Assembly (NCBI GenBank): GCA_947627325.1
Contig: CANQVO010000016.1
Location: forward strand, 1-51,676
DNA: 51,676 nt
Direction: 5' to 3'
DNA from: an uncultured Oscillospiraceae bacterium
GTDB taxonomy: Bacteria > Bacillota > Clostridia > Oscillospirales > Oscillospiraceae
Positions within the stretch are counted from its first letter, which is position 1, and each line of letters opens with the position of its first letter. Positions 24,705-32,589 of this stretch are shown here, in pieces. A program made the translations under genes and the position numbers. The notes beneath the pieces were generated by a model. The model saw only the letters and a list, made by a program, of their open reading frames with translations. It was not told where the DNA came from and made no database searches.

Positions 24705-26212
24705 GCCCTGTGTCCTCCTATCTGCCCGTTGCGGTCTTTGGCGGTGGCGCCCTCCACCAGATTGGCTCCCTTGAGGATGGCGTTCTTGCCGTACTTCTTC
24801 TTAATGGACAGCACGGCCTGCTGGCGTTTACGCTCCCGCTGGAGAGCGGCGGCTTCTCGCTCACGCTTTGCGTCCTCCACCGCCTGGTCGGTGAACAAGT
24901 CGAGTTGTTCCACCATCTCCGCTTGGGGGAGGGTGTCCTCCCGCACCACATGAGCCGCCACCAGGTAGACCCGGCGCACCAGTAGGTCAGGGTCAACGAC
25001 CCGGTCAAAGAGTTCCGCTACTGCTTGGGTGATGATCTTGGCGGAGGAGGTATACTGACTGAGGTTGTGAGTTCCGTGAGCGTGTTTGGGGATCTCCCGG
25101 CCATAGTGGTCGGTGGTGACCTTGCCGTAGTAGGCTTTCCGTTTCTTCGGGTCCTTGAGGTTCTCCATATCGTAGCCCACTGTCAGCACAACTTGATCCG
25201 TGACCAGTCCTTTGTCCACCAAGTCCAGAGCCAGTTGGTCGGCCATCTCCCACACCACCAGCCGCGCCATTTTATAGTCGTAGGGACAGTGGAGGACCTG
25301 GCCGGCACCGATGGAGTTGGACTGGGGCTTGTACGCCTTAATGTCCGCAATGGTAGTAGGCTCCCAGCCCCAGGCGTGGTCGATGAGCAACTCTGCGTTT
25401 ACGCCAAAGAGATGGTAAAGGAGTTCCTCGTTCTCCAACGAACAGCGGGCCACATCCCCCATGGTGTAGAGACCGCTCTGCTCCAGTTTCCGCTCGTAGC
25501 CCCTGCCCACCCGCCAGAAGTCGGTGAGGGGCCGGTGATCCCAGAGGAAGAGCCGGTAGCTGTACTCGTCCAACTCCGCAATGCGGACGCCGTTCTTGTC
25601 CGGCTGGATACGCTTGGCCATGATGTCCATGGCCACTTTGCAGAGATAGAGGTTGGGGCCGATCCCTGCCGTGGCGGTGATGCCGGTGGTGGTCAGCACA
25701 TCCAGGATCACCGTCATGGCGAACTCCCGTGCCGTCTGTTTGGCGGTGGGCAGGTAGTTGGTTACGTCCATGAACACCTCGTCGATGGAGTAGACATGGA
25801 TATCCTCCGGGGCCACATACTTCAGGTACACCTGATAGATCCGGGTGCTCCACTCCATGTAGTGCGCCATCTGTGGCGGGGCCACGATGTAGTCCAAAGC
25901 GTACTCAGGGTGGGCCTTCACCTCTCTGTCAGCGGTGGACGCTCCTGTCAGCTTGCGGTCGGGAGCCTTCCGTTGCCGCTGGGCGTTGATCTCTCTGACC
26001 TTCTGCACTACCTCAAAGAGCCGGGGGCGGCCGGGGATGCCGTAGGCTTTGAGACTGGGAGACACGGCAAGGCAGATGGTTTTTTCCGTCCGACTCTTAT
26101 CGGCCACCACCAAGTTAGTGGTGAGCGGGTCGAGGCCCCGCTCCACGCACTCCACGGAAGCATAGAAGGACTTCAGGTCGATGGCGATATAAGTGCGTTG
26201 CTTTTCCTCCAT
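24701..26212 (-). CDS. uvrX: Y-family DNA polymerase, UvrX/UmuC type
   Basis: A 503-residue translesion polymerase. The palm motif YIAIDLKSFYASVECVERG, the finger segment VSPSLKAYGIPGRPRLFE, the catalytic VYSIDEVFMDVTNYL and helix-hairpin-helix DFWRVGRGYERKLEQ are all intact. It follows the UvrX type of mobile elements rather than chromosomal Pol IV. The start is the ATG at 26212 after GGAGGCGGAGAAGG; the frame is open further upstream but without a ribosome-binding site. A promoter stands at 26253-26281. Confidence 0.92.
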   Translation of the reverse strand: MEEKQRTYIAIDLKSFYASVECVERGLDPLTTNLVVADKSRTEKTICLAVSPSLKAYGIPGRPRLFEVVQKVREINAQRQRKAPDRKLTGASTADREVKAHPEYALDYIVAPPQMAHYMEWSTRIYQVYLKYVAPEDIHVYSIDEVFMDVTNYLPTAKQTAREFAMTVILDVLTTTGITATAGIGPNLYLCKVAMDIMAKRIQPDKNGVRIAELDEYSYRLFLWDHRPLTDFWRVGRGYERKLEQSGLYTMGDVARCSLENEELLYHLFGVNAELLIDHAWGWEPTTIADIKAYKPQSNSIGAGQVLHCPYDYKMARLVVWEMADQLALDLVDKGLVTDQVVLTVGYDMENLKDPKKRKAYYGKVTTDHYGREIPKHAHGTHNLSQYTSSAKIITQAVAELFDRVVDPDLLVRRVYLVAAHVVREDTLPQAEMVEQLDLFTDQAVEDAKREREAAALQRERKRQQAVLSIKKKYGKNAILKGANLVEGATAKDRNGQIGGHRA

Positions 26213-26252
26213 CCTTCTCCGCCTCCTTTCCCCCTCTGGAATAGTATCTTTT

Positions 26253-26281
26253 ATTTTAGCAGACTTGAAAGGAAAAAGCAA
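26253..26281 (-). promoter_or_regulatory. Promoter of the UvrX-YolD operon
   Basis: On the minus strand TTGCTT (26276-26281) and TAAAAT (26253-26258) are 17 bases apart, about 40 bases before the polymerase ATG. It gives this pair a transcript separate from the upstream transfer operon. Confidence 0.65.
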
Positions 26282-26302
26282 CATTTGTTCGATAGCAGTT
26301 TC

Positions 26303-27361
26303 TTACATCTGCATCATCAGTCCTGACTGCTGAGAAGGGATCTGTTGTGCTTCCACCTGCGGGGTGTCACCCGATTCCTCCAGGAGATACTGCGCCTTGG
26401 TTTCCTCCAGCGTGCGGCCCGTCCGCTCTATGCAGTAGCTGTCCATTTTGGAACGCAGCGACTCCTGTTCCTCCGGGGAGAGACGATACTGACAGTCTAG
26501 CTCAGAACCATCCCCGCGTACCAGGCAGACCTGCAGCGTGTCAAGGGGTCTGCCGCGCTTGAGATCGTAGTTGGAATAGACGTTCAGGTAGTCGTCGTTT
26601 TCGGCGACCGCCACATGGGTACCGAATACTCCGTCCGGATCGAAACGGACCGGGATGTAGAAGTTGAGCAAGTGGCCGATCTCGCTGACCTCATCCTGAA
26701 AGGCCAGCGCGTCAGCAGGGAGTTGGTGTTCTCCGCGGATAAAGACAGGCTGACAGGTATCCGTCAGTTCTTTGCCCTCCAACCGATCATGAAACACCTC
26801 GTCTCTTTTCCACCACTGGCTCTGAGACTTCGTGGCGAAATATACGGCGGTGCTCACATCCTTGACGCGGTAGCAGTGCCAGCCGTCCTTTGGGGACAGC
26901 GTGGACACCAACCCGCTATCCAGGTCGATATCAAACGCGCCGGTCACGCGAGGGGAGCCGCTGACCATCTCCGCGGTATACTGCTCGAACTGCTCCAGCG
27001 GCACAGAGGCCGCCTTGGATATGAGCCGGGAAACATCCGGGGCGTCGCTCCGCAGATATTGACGCAGCCGGATGCCCAGTCCAAGGAAGTCATCCCTATG
27101 ATCTGAACGGTAGCAATGGGATCGTCCATCCTTGGTGACGCGGAACACAGCCAACCGGCGTTTGGCATCCAACTCATCCGCCCGCAGCTGTTCCTCGCGC
27201 CGGATGTCGGCCTCGATGGGCAGGCGAACCTCCGGCGGAAGCTGCTGGACGAGCGCGTCCATCCGCTCTTGGAGGAAAGCTTCCACCATCTTCCCGGTGG
27301 TGGACTCCAGCGCGTTGCACCAACGCTCGTCCAGATAGACGGTGATGTCACGACTGTTCAT
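26303..27361 (-). CDS. Unknown conserved element protein, 352 aa
   Basis: I do not recognise a named domain. The N-terminus (MNSRDITVYLDERWCNALES, then TGKMVEAFLQERMDALVQQL) is helical and close in style to the DUF6103 protein encoded just upstream. The middle has beta-rich repeats (KRRLAVFRVTKDGRSHCYRS and GWHCYRVKDVSTAVYFAT are alike, suggesting two copies of one fold), and the C-terminus is a charged tail. There is no signal or membrane segment. The start chosen is the ATG after GGAGGT. It belongs to the transfer operon. Confidence 0.78.
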   Translation of the reverse strand: MNSRDITVYLDERWCNALESTTGKMVEAFLQERMDALVQQLPPEVRLPIEADIRREEQLRADELDAKRRLAVFRVTKDGRSHCYRSDHRDDFLGLGIRLRQYLRSDAPDVSRLISKAASVPLEQFEQYTAEMVSGSPRVTGAFDIDLDSGLVSTLSPKDGWHCYRVKDVSTAVYFATKSQSQWWKRDEVFHDRLEGKELTDTCQPVFIRGEHQLPADALAFQDEVSEIGHLLNFYIPVRFDPDGVFGTHVAVAENDDYLNVYSNYDLKRGRPLDTLQVCLVRGDGSELDCQYRLSPEEQESLRSKMDSYCIERTGRTLEETKAQYLLEESGDTPQVEAQQIPSQQSGLMMQM

Positions 27362-27623
27362 GCCCGGTGACCTCCTTCTCTGTGATCGTTTTCGATTTGT
27401 TGACCGGCCGGGGACGGGGCGCGGCGGAACCGCGCCGAGGTTTTCCACCGCTGGTGGCCTCCACAAATTTCCGCACCTCATCCGGCACAGTCTGCTCGTA
27501 GAGCTGCTGGAGGGAAGCCTCCAGCTTTTTTTGGACGGTGGTGTTCTCGTCAGAGAGAAACACTGCCATCGCGTCCAGTTTCTCCTTCTCAAAGGAGAGG
27601 GTGATCGTTGCCTTTTCCATCAT
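27348..27623 (-). CDS. DUF6103-family protein
   Basis: A 91-residue protein: ATITLSFEKEKLDAMAVFL, then TTVQKKLEASLQQLYEQTV and PDEVRKFVEA, followed by a basic Pro/Arg-rich tail. This matches the small DUF6103 proteins that accompany conjugation operons of Clostridia. A DNA-binding function is suggested by the ribbon-helix-helix-like pattern and basic tail but not shown. Two adjacent Met codons are possible starts. It overlaps the following gene by 14 bases. Confidence 0.75.
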   Translation of the reverse strand: MMEKATITLSFEKEKLDAMAVFLSDENTTVQKKLEASLQQLYEQTVPDEVRKFVEATSGGKPRRGSAAPRPRPVNKSKTITEKEVTGHEQS

Positions 27624-27633
27624 AAAATACCTC

Positions 27634-28812
27634 TCAATCGTAGTTGATGTACGGCACCTCCAGCCAGTACGTCCAGCCCCGGCCGGCCAGTTGGGTCTTG
27701 ACCACACCTCGGCTGGTACCGCTGGCCTCCACCACCTCGCCGCCGCCGATGTAGACGCCGATATGTCCCTCCATCCAGACGGCGAGGCCGGGCGTGTCCG
27801 GCATGGTGCTGATAGGCCCCTTGACGGTGGCGTTCTGGCACATTGCGTTAGCCCCCACGTCCGGCATTCCGTGCGTCCCATACTGGATGGCGAGCGTGTC
27901 CGGGTCCAGCCAGCCGTAGCCTTTTATCAAGCCCACGCAGTCGGTGACGCGCCCGCCCAGCCACCGGGCGCGGATGATGTCCTCATACTGGCCGACGCCA
28001 TCCGGGTACTGCTGGATCTTGTAGTCCAAGAGGGACTCGGTGAGGACATTGCCATAGGTTCCCCAGACATAGCCCCAGCCGTTTTCCCAGGCCTGAACAG
28101 CGTAGGACACAAGGTCATGGGCGTTTTTACTGGTCGGATCCGTGAAGCCGGAGACGTCGATCCCCGTGCTGGATCCATCGCTCCGCAGAAACTCTCCGCT
28201 GTAATCTTCGCCGCCCCGACCTGTTACCTGGGTGTACACAGCCTGGATGTTGGCAAGGTCGTCCTCTGTGGTGGTCCTGCCCAGCTGGGCGGAGAGGGAG
28301 GCATAGGAATCCGCCAGGGACTTGGGCACCACCACCGTGTATTCTTCTTCGGTCACCGTATTGCCCTCCTCGTCGGTGGTAGTCACTGTCCGGGTCCGGG
28401 TCTCTAAGGTGTAGAAGCAATCGGTCACGTCGTCGGCTGTCAGGGTGTCGTCTGCCAGACACATGGCGTAGTAGGCCGCCTTGACCTGGGCGGGATCGAT
28501 CTCGCCGAACTCCGTGTCCTGATTTAGATCCGCCACCAGCGTGTCGATCCGGCTGAAGATCCCGCTGACCCGGTCAAACTCCGCCCGCACCTCCGCGGGC
28601 GCGCCGGGGGTGAGCGACCCGCCCAGGAAGAGGGCGTTGGTCATCGCCCGATCGTGCTGGGCGGCGCCGGAGCCCAGGGAACACAGGATGGCGACCAGAA
28701 GGATGAGGGGCGACAGGATGGCCACGATGATCCAGCCGATGGCCTTTCGGGCCTTTGGGTCGGCGAATATGGCGATGCCCGCCTTGATAGCGGCGGCAAC
28801 GGCAGTTGACAT
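27634..28812 (-). CDS. NlpC/P60 peptidoglycan hydrolase of the transfer apparatus
   Basis: A 392-residue membrane-anchored cell-wall hydrolase of the CwlT/VirB1-like class that opens peptidoglycan for the mating channel. One membrane segment (about 27-47: IGWIIVAILSPLILLVAIL) precedes an extracellular region. The C-terminal NlpC/P60 domain has its catalytic Cys in GGRVTDCVGLIKGYGW and His in VWMEGHIGVYIGGGE. The middle domain (about 60-220) is probably a second hydrolase or a spacer. The ATG overlaps the VirB4 stop by one base; upstream in-frame codons belong to VirB4 DNA. Confidence 0.9.
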   Translation of the reverse strand: MSTAVAAAIKAGIAIFADPKARKAIGWIIVAILSPLILLVAILCSLGSGAAQHDRAMTNALFLGGSLTPGAPAEVRAEFDRVSGIFSRIDTLVADLNQDTEFGEIDPAQVKAAYYAMCLADDTLTADDVTDCFYTLETRTRTVTTTDEEGNTVTEEEYTVVVPKSLADSYASLSAQLGRTTTEDDLANIQAVYTQVTGRGGEDYSGEFLRSDGSSTGIDVSGFTDPTSKNAHDLVSYAVQAWENGWGYVWGTYGNVLTESLLDYKIQQYPDGVGQYEDIIRARWLGGRVTDCVGLIKGYGWLDPDTLAIQYGTHGMPDVGANAMCQNATVKGPISTMPDTPGLAVWMEGHIGVYIGGGEVVEASGTSRGVVKTQLAGRGWTYWLEVPYINYD

Positions 28813-30668
28813 TATCGGCCACCCGCCTCTCCGAAGAGGGCCGCCTTGTGCTCCGGGGCGTGGACCTCCAGAAGATACCGCTCGTTGCCGCACTTGTAGA
28901 GGCACAGCCCCCGCACCGCCTGCCGGACGAGGTCAAACTCCGAGGACTCCAGTTGGAGGGAGTCCATATAGAGCTGCTTGTCGATGACGCCGGGATTGAA
29001 CAGGAATTGGTGGGTGGGGATGGCGAACAGGGGCTTGGTGAACTCCGCCACGCCGGGTAACAGAAAGTCCTCCAGGTTCTGGCTGGCCAGGACCATGGAG
29101 GACGCCTTTTTCCGGGCTCGTTTCAAAATGTTTCGAATGTATTCGATAGCGATTTTGTTGGACAGCCACACATGGAGCTCATCCAGCGTGGCCACCGTGT
29201 TCCCCTGGGTCAGCAGACGGTGACTGAGGTAGGACAGGACGTTGAACAGCATGGCGTCCTTTACATTGCCTCCGGATTGGAGCAGTCCCTTCACGCCGAA
29301 GGCCACGAAGCGGTCGGAGGTGACGTTGGTGTGGCCGTTAAAGAACCGGGACTCGGCGCCCTTGCACATGGAGTGAAGACCCAGGAGGATCTCCTGAAGA
29401 AGTTCCCTGGTGTAAAGGGGATTTTCCTCTTTGCCGTAGTGCTCGTAGGCATCCTCTATGACCGCGTAGAGATCGGAGAGGATGGGATACTCCTCCCGCC
29501 GCATCCGGCTGAAGTCGGTGCGGTCTGTAATGCCGAACTGGGCGTAGAGCCGGTCCAGCATGATCTCAATGGCATCGATGTGTCTGTCCTCAAAGTCCTT
29601 GTAGCTACGGAAGAAGTCCTTGAGGAAGGAGATGTGCTGAGAGAGCACAGTCCTCTGCCGGAACGCCGCCGGAGCCGCTTGATCCTCCTCGCTGTCCTCG
29701 CTCCACAGCTTGGGCTCCAGAGGGTTGATCTTGTACGTCCCGTCCATGAGGTCGATGAAACAGCCGCCCAGGTTACGGCACAGCTCCACCAGCTCATGCT
29801 CCGGATCCAGGCAGATGACGTTCTTTCCGCTCTCCAAAATGTTGCAGATGAGAAGCTTGAGAAGATAAGACTTGCCTTGGCCGGAGTTTCCCAGAACAAG
29901 GGCCGAACCGGTGGTCTTATCCTCGGCCCGGCGCTCCAGATCCACGATGATGTTGCTCCCATACTTGTCCCGGCCAAGGTAGAAGCCCTGGGGGTCGGTC
30001 TTGCCGGAGTAGTTGAAGGGGTACAGGTCCCCCACGGAGGTGGCCGGAAGGACACGCTCGAACTGGCTGCCGAAGCGATTGCTCCCAAAGGGGTTGACGG
30101 AGAGGAAACCCTCCCTCTGGCGCAGGAGCAGCCAATCCACCCCCAGTTTGGACCGGGCGAGCTCGGCGGTCGTCTCCTCCTTCAGCTTCTTCAGCTCCGC
30201 CCCGTCCCTGGCGCAGAGTTCCAGGAAAACGGAGCAATGGACGAGGGGTTCCTGATTTCGCTGCATGGTGGTGATGAGGGCGACGACATCCTGGAGATCC
30301 GCCTCGGCGGTGACGCTCTGCTTGAGATCGTCGGTGTTGCTGCGCTCCATCCGGCTGCGGTTGCTGGCGTTGTGGAGGATGGCGTTCTCCTCGGCGGGGG
30401 TGACCTTGCGGGTATAGACCCGAAGGGTCACCCCGCTTGCCTCTCCAAGTCGCCGAAGGATCGCCATCTCCTCCGTCTTGGTGGGATAGCTCTTGATGGC
30501 CATGGCGCAGCGGTAGGTACTGCCCAGGATGTAATGGTCGGTGTTGAACTTGACCGCCGTGGGAGCGATCATGTCCAGAAAGTCCTTGGGCTTCCACTCG
30601 GCCTGAGTTTTCTTGGCTCCTTTGCTCACGGGCTTTTTAGTCGGCTTCTTTTTCTTCTGGTGTTTCAA
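28812..30668 (-). CDS. virB4: VirB4/TraE-type conjugation ATPase
   Basis: The 618-residue ATPase that powers assembly of the type IV secretion channel. Walker A is GNSGQGKS at 260-267, Walker B is in VATLDELHVWLSN (near 500), and the family's KKASSMVLASQNLEDFLLPG and NPGVIDKQLYMDSLQLESSE follow. A Lys-rich N-terminal tail is typical. Its start overlaps the TrsD-like gene by 32 bases and its end overlaps the hydrolase gene, so all are in one operon. Confidence 0.95.
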   Translation of the reverse strand: MKHQKKKKPTKKPVSKGAKKTQAEWKPKDFLDMIAPTAVKFNTDHYILGSTYRCAMAIKSYPTKTEEMAILRRLGEASGVTLRVYTRKVTPAEENAILHNASNRSRMERSNTDDLKQSVTAEADLQDVVALITTMQRNQEPLVHCSVFLELCARDGAELKKLKEETTAELARSKLGVDWLLLRQREGFLSVNPFGSNRFGSQFERVLPATSVGDLYPFNYSGKTDPQGFYLGRDKYGSNIIVDLERRAEDKTTGSALVLGNSGQGKSYLLKLLICNILESGKNVICLDPEHELVELCRNLGGCFIDLMDGTYKINPLEPKLWSEDSEEDQAAPAAFRQRTVLSQHISFLKDFFRSYKDFEDRHIDAIEIMLDRLYAQFGITDRTDFSRMRREEYPILSDLYAVIEDAYEHYGKEENPLYTRELLQEILLGLHSMCKGAESRFFNGHTNVTSDRFVAFGVKGLLQSGGNVKDAMLFNVLSYLSHRLLTQGNTVATLDELHVWLSNKIAIEYIRNILKRARKKASSMVLASQNLEDFLLPGVAEFTKPLFAIPTHQFLFNPGVIDKQLYMDSLQLESSEFDLVRQAVRGLCLYKCGNERYLLEVHAPEHKAALFGEAGGR

Positions 30669-31242
30669 CCTTTTTCACCATCCCTTCTCCATCGTAGTCT
30701 TTGTAGTCGTCGGCAAAGGCGTCTTGCTGGTAGTACACAGCGAGGATCCGCTTGACATCCTGGCGCTGGGCCGGCCGGACAGCGAAGCCGCAACCGTGGA
30801 TCCGCTTTGCCAACAGAGCGATTTCGGCCGGATCCGGCGGCGCGTTTCCATCCCCCCTCACCAAAAGGGCAAACTCCCGGGAGGACGCGGTGCCGGTCTG
30901 GATGGCGTCCAGGTGTGCGGAGTCCCCCTGGAGGAGCGATCTCAGGGCGGGGAGCGGCTCCTTCTCCGCCTGTTGCTGATACCAGTCTTTGTTATGTTGG
31001 AAGGACTCGCGGGAGTCCAGAGCTGTCAGGCACAGCTCCGACGAGGCGCGCAGGAGGTTGGCGAGGGCCAGAACGCGGCTTTTCACCGCCTCCTCCGGCA
31101 TGACGGAGAGATTGTCCGGGCGGATGAGGAAAAGGAGAAACGTGCCGTCCGAGGTGCTGGCCCCGTAGTCGGTGAGTTCCTTAATACCCATAAGCTGCCG
31201 GGTGGACGCTCTCTGACGGGCTTCTTTCTTCTGCCGGTTCAT
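30637..31242 (-). CDS. TrsD-like conjugation protein (VirB4 N-terminal-like)
   Basis: A 201-residue protein between the PrgI and VirB4 genes, the TrsD position of Gram-positive type IV systems. Segments such as LFLIRPDNLSVMPEEAV, VLALANLLRASSELCL and CLTALDSRESFQHNKDWY resemble the N-terminal, ATPase-free part of VirB4-like proteins. It overlaps the preceding and following genes. The start is the ATG at 31242 inside the end of the PrgI gene; earlier in-frame codons overlap PrgI DNA. Confidence 0.8.
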   Translation of the reverse strand: MNRQKKEARQRASTRQLMGIKELTDYGASTSDGTFLLFLIRPDNLSVMPEEAVKSRVLALANLLRASSELCLTALDSRESFQHNKDWYQQQAEKEPLPALRSLLQGDSAHLDAIQTGTASSREFALLVRGDGNAPPDPAEIALLAKRIHGCGFAVRPAQRQDVKRILAVYYQQDAFADDYKDYDGEGMVKKVETPEEKEAD

Positions 31243-31502
31243 AGGTCTTGCCTCCAATCGTAGGATTGCTGTTTTAGGACCAGGAAGTCCGCGGCGAACC
31301 GCAGAAAGTCCAGGACGCTGGTGTCCTCCACCTTGATGGACAAGAAGCCAAAGACGGCGGTGGCGAGAAGCGGCGCACCGCCCAGGCCGTTGGACAGGGC
31401 GAGGACAGAGAGCAGAAGTCCAATGCCGATCAAGGCGAGGGCGCGCAGTTCCCACAGCCACATCTTCGGCTTGGCTTTCAGATTGCTTGGGAAGATGAAC
31501 AT
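31239..31502 (-). CDS. PrgI-family (VirB3-like) membrane protein
   Basis: An 87-residue inner-membrane component of the mating channel: FIFPSNLKAKPKMWLWELRA followed by two close membrane segments (ALALIGIGLLLSVLALS, PLLATAVFGFLSIKVE) and a Tyr/Trp-rich tail. The start chosen is the ATG after GGAGGTG; a frame upstream lacks a site. It overlaps the TrsD-like start by 4 bases and heads this part of the operon. Confidence 0.9.
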   Translation of the reverse strand: MFIFPSNLKAKPKMWLWELRALALIGIGLLLSVLALSNGLGGAPLLATAVFGFLSIKVEDTSVLDFLRFAADFLVLKQQSYDWRQDL

Positions 31503-31582
31503 GGATACACCTCCGTAAATCGCTCTTGATATTTTGATAAAGTCGTGATAAAATAATGACACCCTGAAAGGAGGGCTTTGCT

Positions 31583-31855
31583 ATGCTGAACATTCGCCCG
31601 GTCTCTGACCTTCGGAACAAGTTCCCTGAGATCGAAAGAGCCGTCTTAGAGACGGGGGAGCCGGTCATTCTGACCAAAAACGGTTACGGCTCCATGGTGG
31701 TGCTCAGCCTGGAGCAATACGCCGCCCTCACCGATGATGTGGAGCTTTTCTTGGACGAGGCGGACAAGGCGGCAAGCCTGACGGATGAGCGCCGCACTGG
31801 GGACGAGGTTTTCGGACGGGTCAGGAGGCGCATCCATGAGCGGGAAGCGATTTGA
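31583..31855 (+). CDS. Phd/YefM-family antitoxin
   Basis: A 90-residue antitoxin: LNIRPVSDLRNKFPEIERAV, EPVILTKNGYGSMVVLSLEQ and then a charged tail that wraps the toxin. The ATG follows AAAGGAGGG. It overlaps the toxin gene by 20 bases and is divergent from the PrgI gene, with about 80 bases between them for both promoters. Confidence 0.92.
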   Translation: MLNIRPVSDLRNKFPEIERAVLETGEPVILTKNGYGSMVVLSLEQYAALTDDVELFLDEADKAASLTDERRTGDEVFGRVRRRIHEREAI

Positions 31856-32150
31856 GCTGCGGATCCTGCCGCTCTTTGAGGATGACCTGAATGAGATCGC
31901 GGACTACATCCTCCTTCGTCTGAAAAACCCCATCGCCGCGGAGCGCCTGGTGGATGATGTAGAGGCGGCGATCTACGAGAGGCTGTCTTGCGCCGATGCC
32001 TTTGAGCCTTATCCCTCCACCAGAGGACGGGAGTATCCCTACTACTGCATCCAAGTGCGGAACTTCTCCATCTTCTATGTCCTAATCGGGGACATCATGG
32101 AGGTTCGGCGCATCCAATACAGCAGAAGGAATATGAAACCGTTACTATGA
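31836..32150 (+). CDS. ParE/RelE-family toxin
   Basis: A 104-residue toxin of the ParE/RelE superfamily: ELRILPLFEDDLNEIADYIL, LKNPIAAERLVDDVEAAI, CIQVRNFSIFYVLIGDIMEV and RRIQYSRRN. Members inhibit gyrase (ParE) or cut ribosomal mRNA (RelE); the sequence alone does not decide. The start is the ATG after AGGAGGCGCATCC inside the antitoxin gene. The pair sits in a gap of the transfer operon and stabilises the element by addiction. Confidence 0.92.
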   Translation: MSGKRFELRILPLFEDDLNEIADYILLRLKNPIAAERLVDDVEAAIYERLSCADAFEPYPSTRGREYPYYCIQVRNFSIFYVLIGDIMEVRRIQYSRRNMKPLL

Positions 32151-32159
32151 CGAAGTTTT

Positions 32160-32190
32160 GGGGCCGCCACAAGCTGTGGCGGCCCCTTTG
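32160..32190 (+). terminator. Terminator of the Phd-ParE operon
   Basis: A perfect 12-bp stem GGGGCCGCCACA/TGTGGCGGCCCC with an AGC loop is followed by TTTGTT. It lies 10 bases after the toxin stop. Confidence 0.9.
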
Positions 32191-32212
32191 TTCCGCTGTG
32201 CCGACCGGATCG

Positions 32213-32527
32213 TCAGCTCTCCGTGTCCTGGGGCTGACCGCCCTTGTCCAGCGCCCGCTGGATGCATTCCAGGAAGAAGGCGTTTTGCTTGATGCCGTTG
32301 GCCTTCAAATACTCCTTGAACCGCTCGAAGAGTTGAGCGTCCACCTGGAACGCCACCGTGCGCTGATTGCTGTTTGCCATGGTCTTTCCCTCCATTTCAA
32401 AGAATGTCTTGATGAGCTGGGTCATGTACGGCCCCAGCGCCAGCCCGGACTCCTCCTGCTTCTGCCGCACCTTGGCGTGAAGTTCCTCCGGGATCTGGGC
32501 GCAGAGGTTTTTGGTCCTCTCTGCCAT
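32213..32527 (-). CDS. Protein with two ribbon-helix-helix-like units
   Basis: A 104-residue DNA-binding-type protein made of two similar units: LCAQIPEELHAKVRQKQEES to FEMEG, then RTVAFQVDAQLFERFKEYLK to RALDKG. Each has the strand-helix-helix pattern of MetJ/Arc folds, so one chain could form the whole dimer-like unit. The start is the ATG after GGAGGTCGATCTC. It lies downstream of the methyltransferase genes on the same strand. A repressor of the operon or a plasmid-type partition or mobilisation factor is possible. Confidence 0.75.
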   Translation of the reverse strand: MAERTKNLCAQIPEELHAKVRQKQEESGLALGPYMTQLIKTFFEMEGKTMANSNQRTVAFQVDAQLFERFKEYLKANGIKQNAFFLECIQRALDKGGQPQDTES

Positions 32528-32589
32528 GAGATCGACCTCCTTTCTCGGATCGTAAGGCATAGTATACCGACGCTTTCGCCGCAAAGCTA

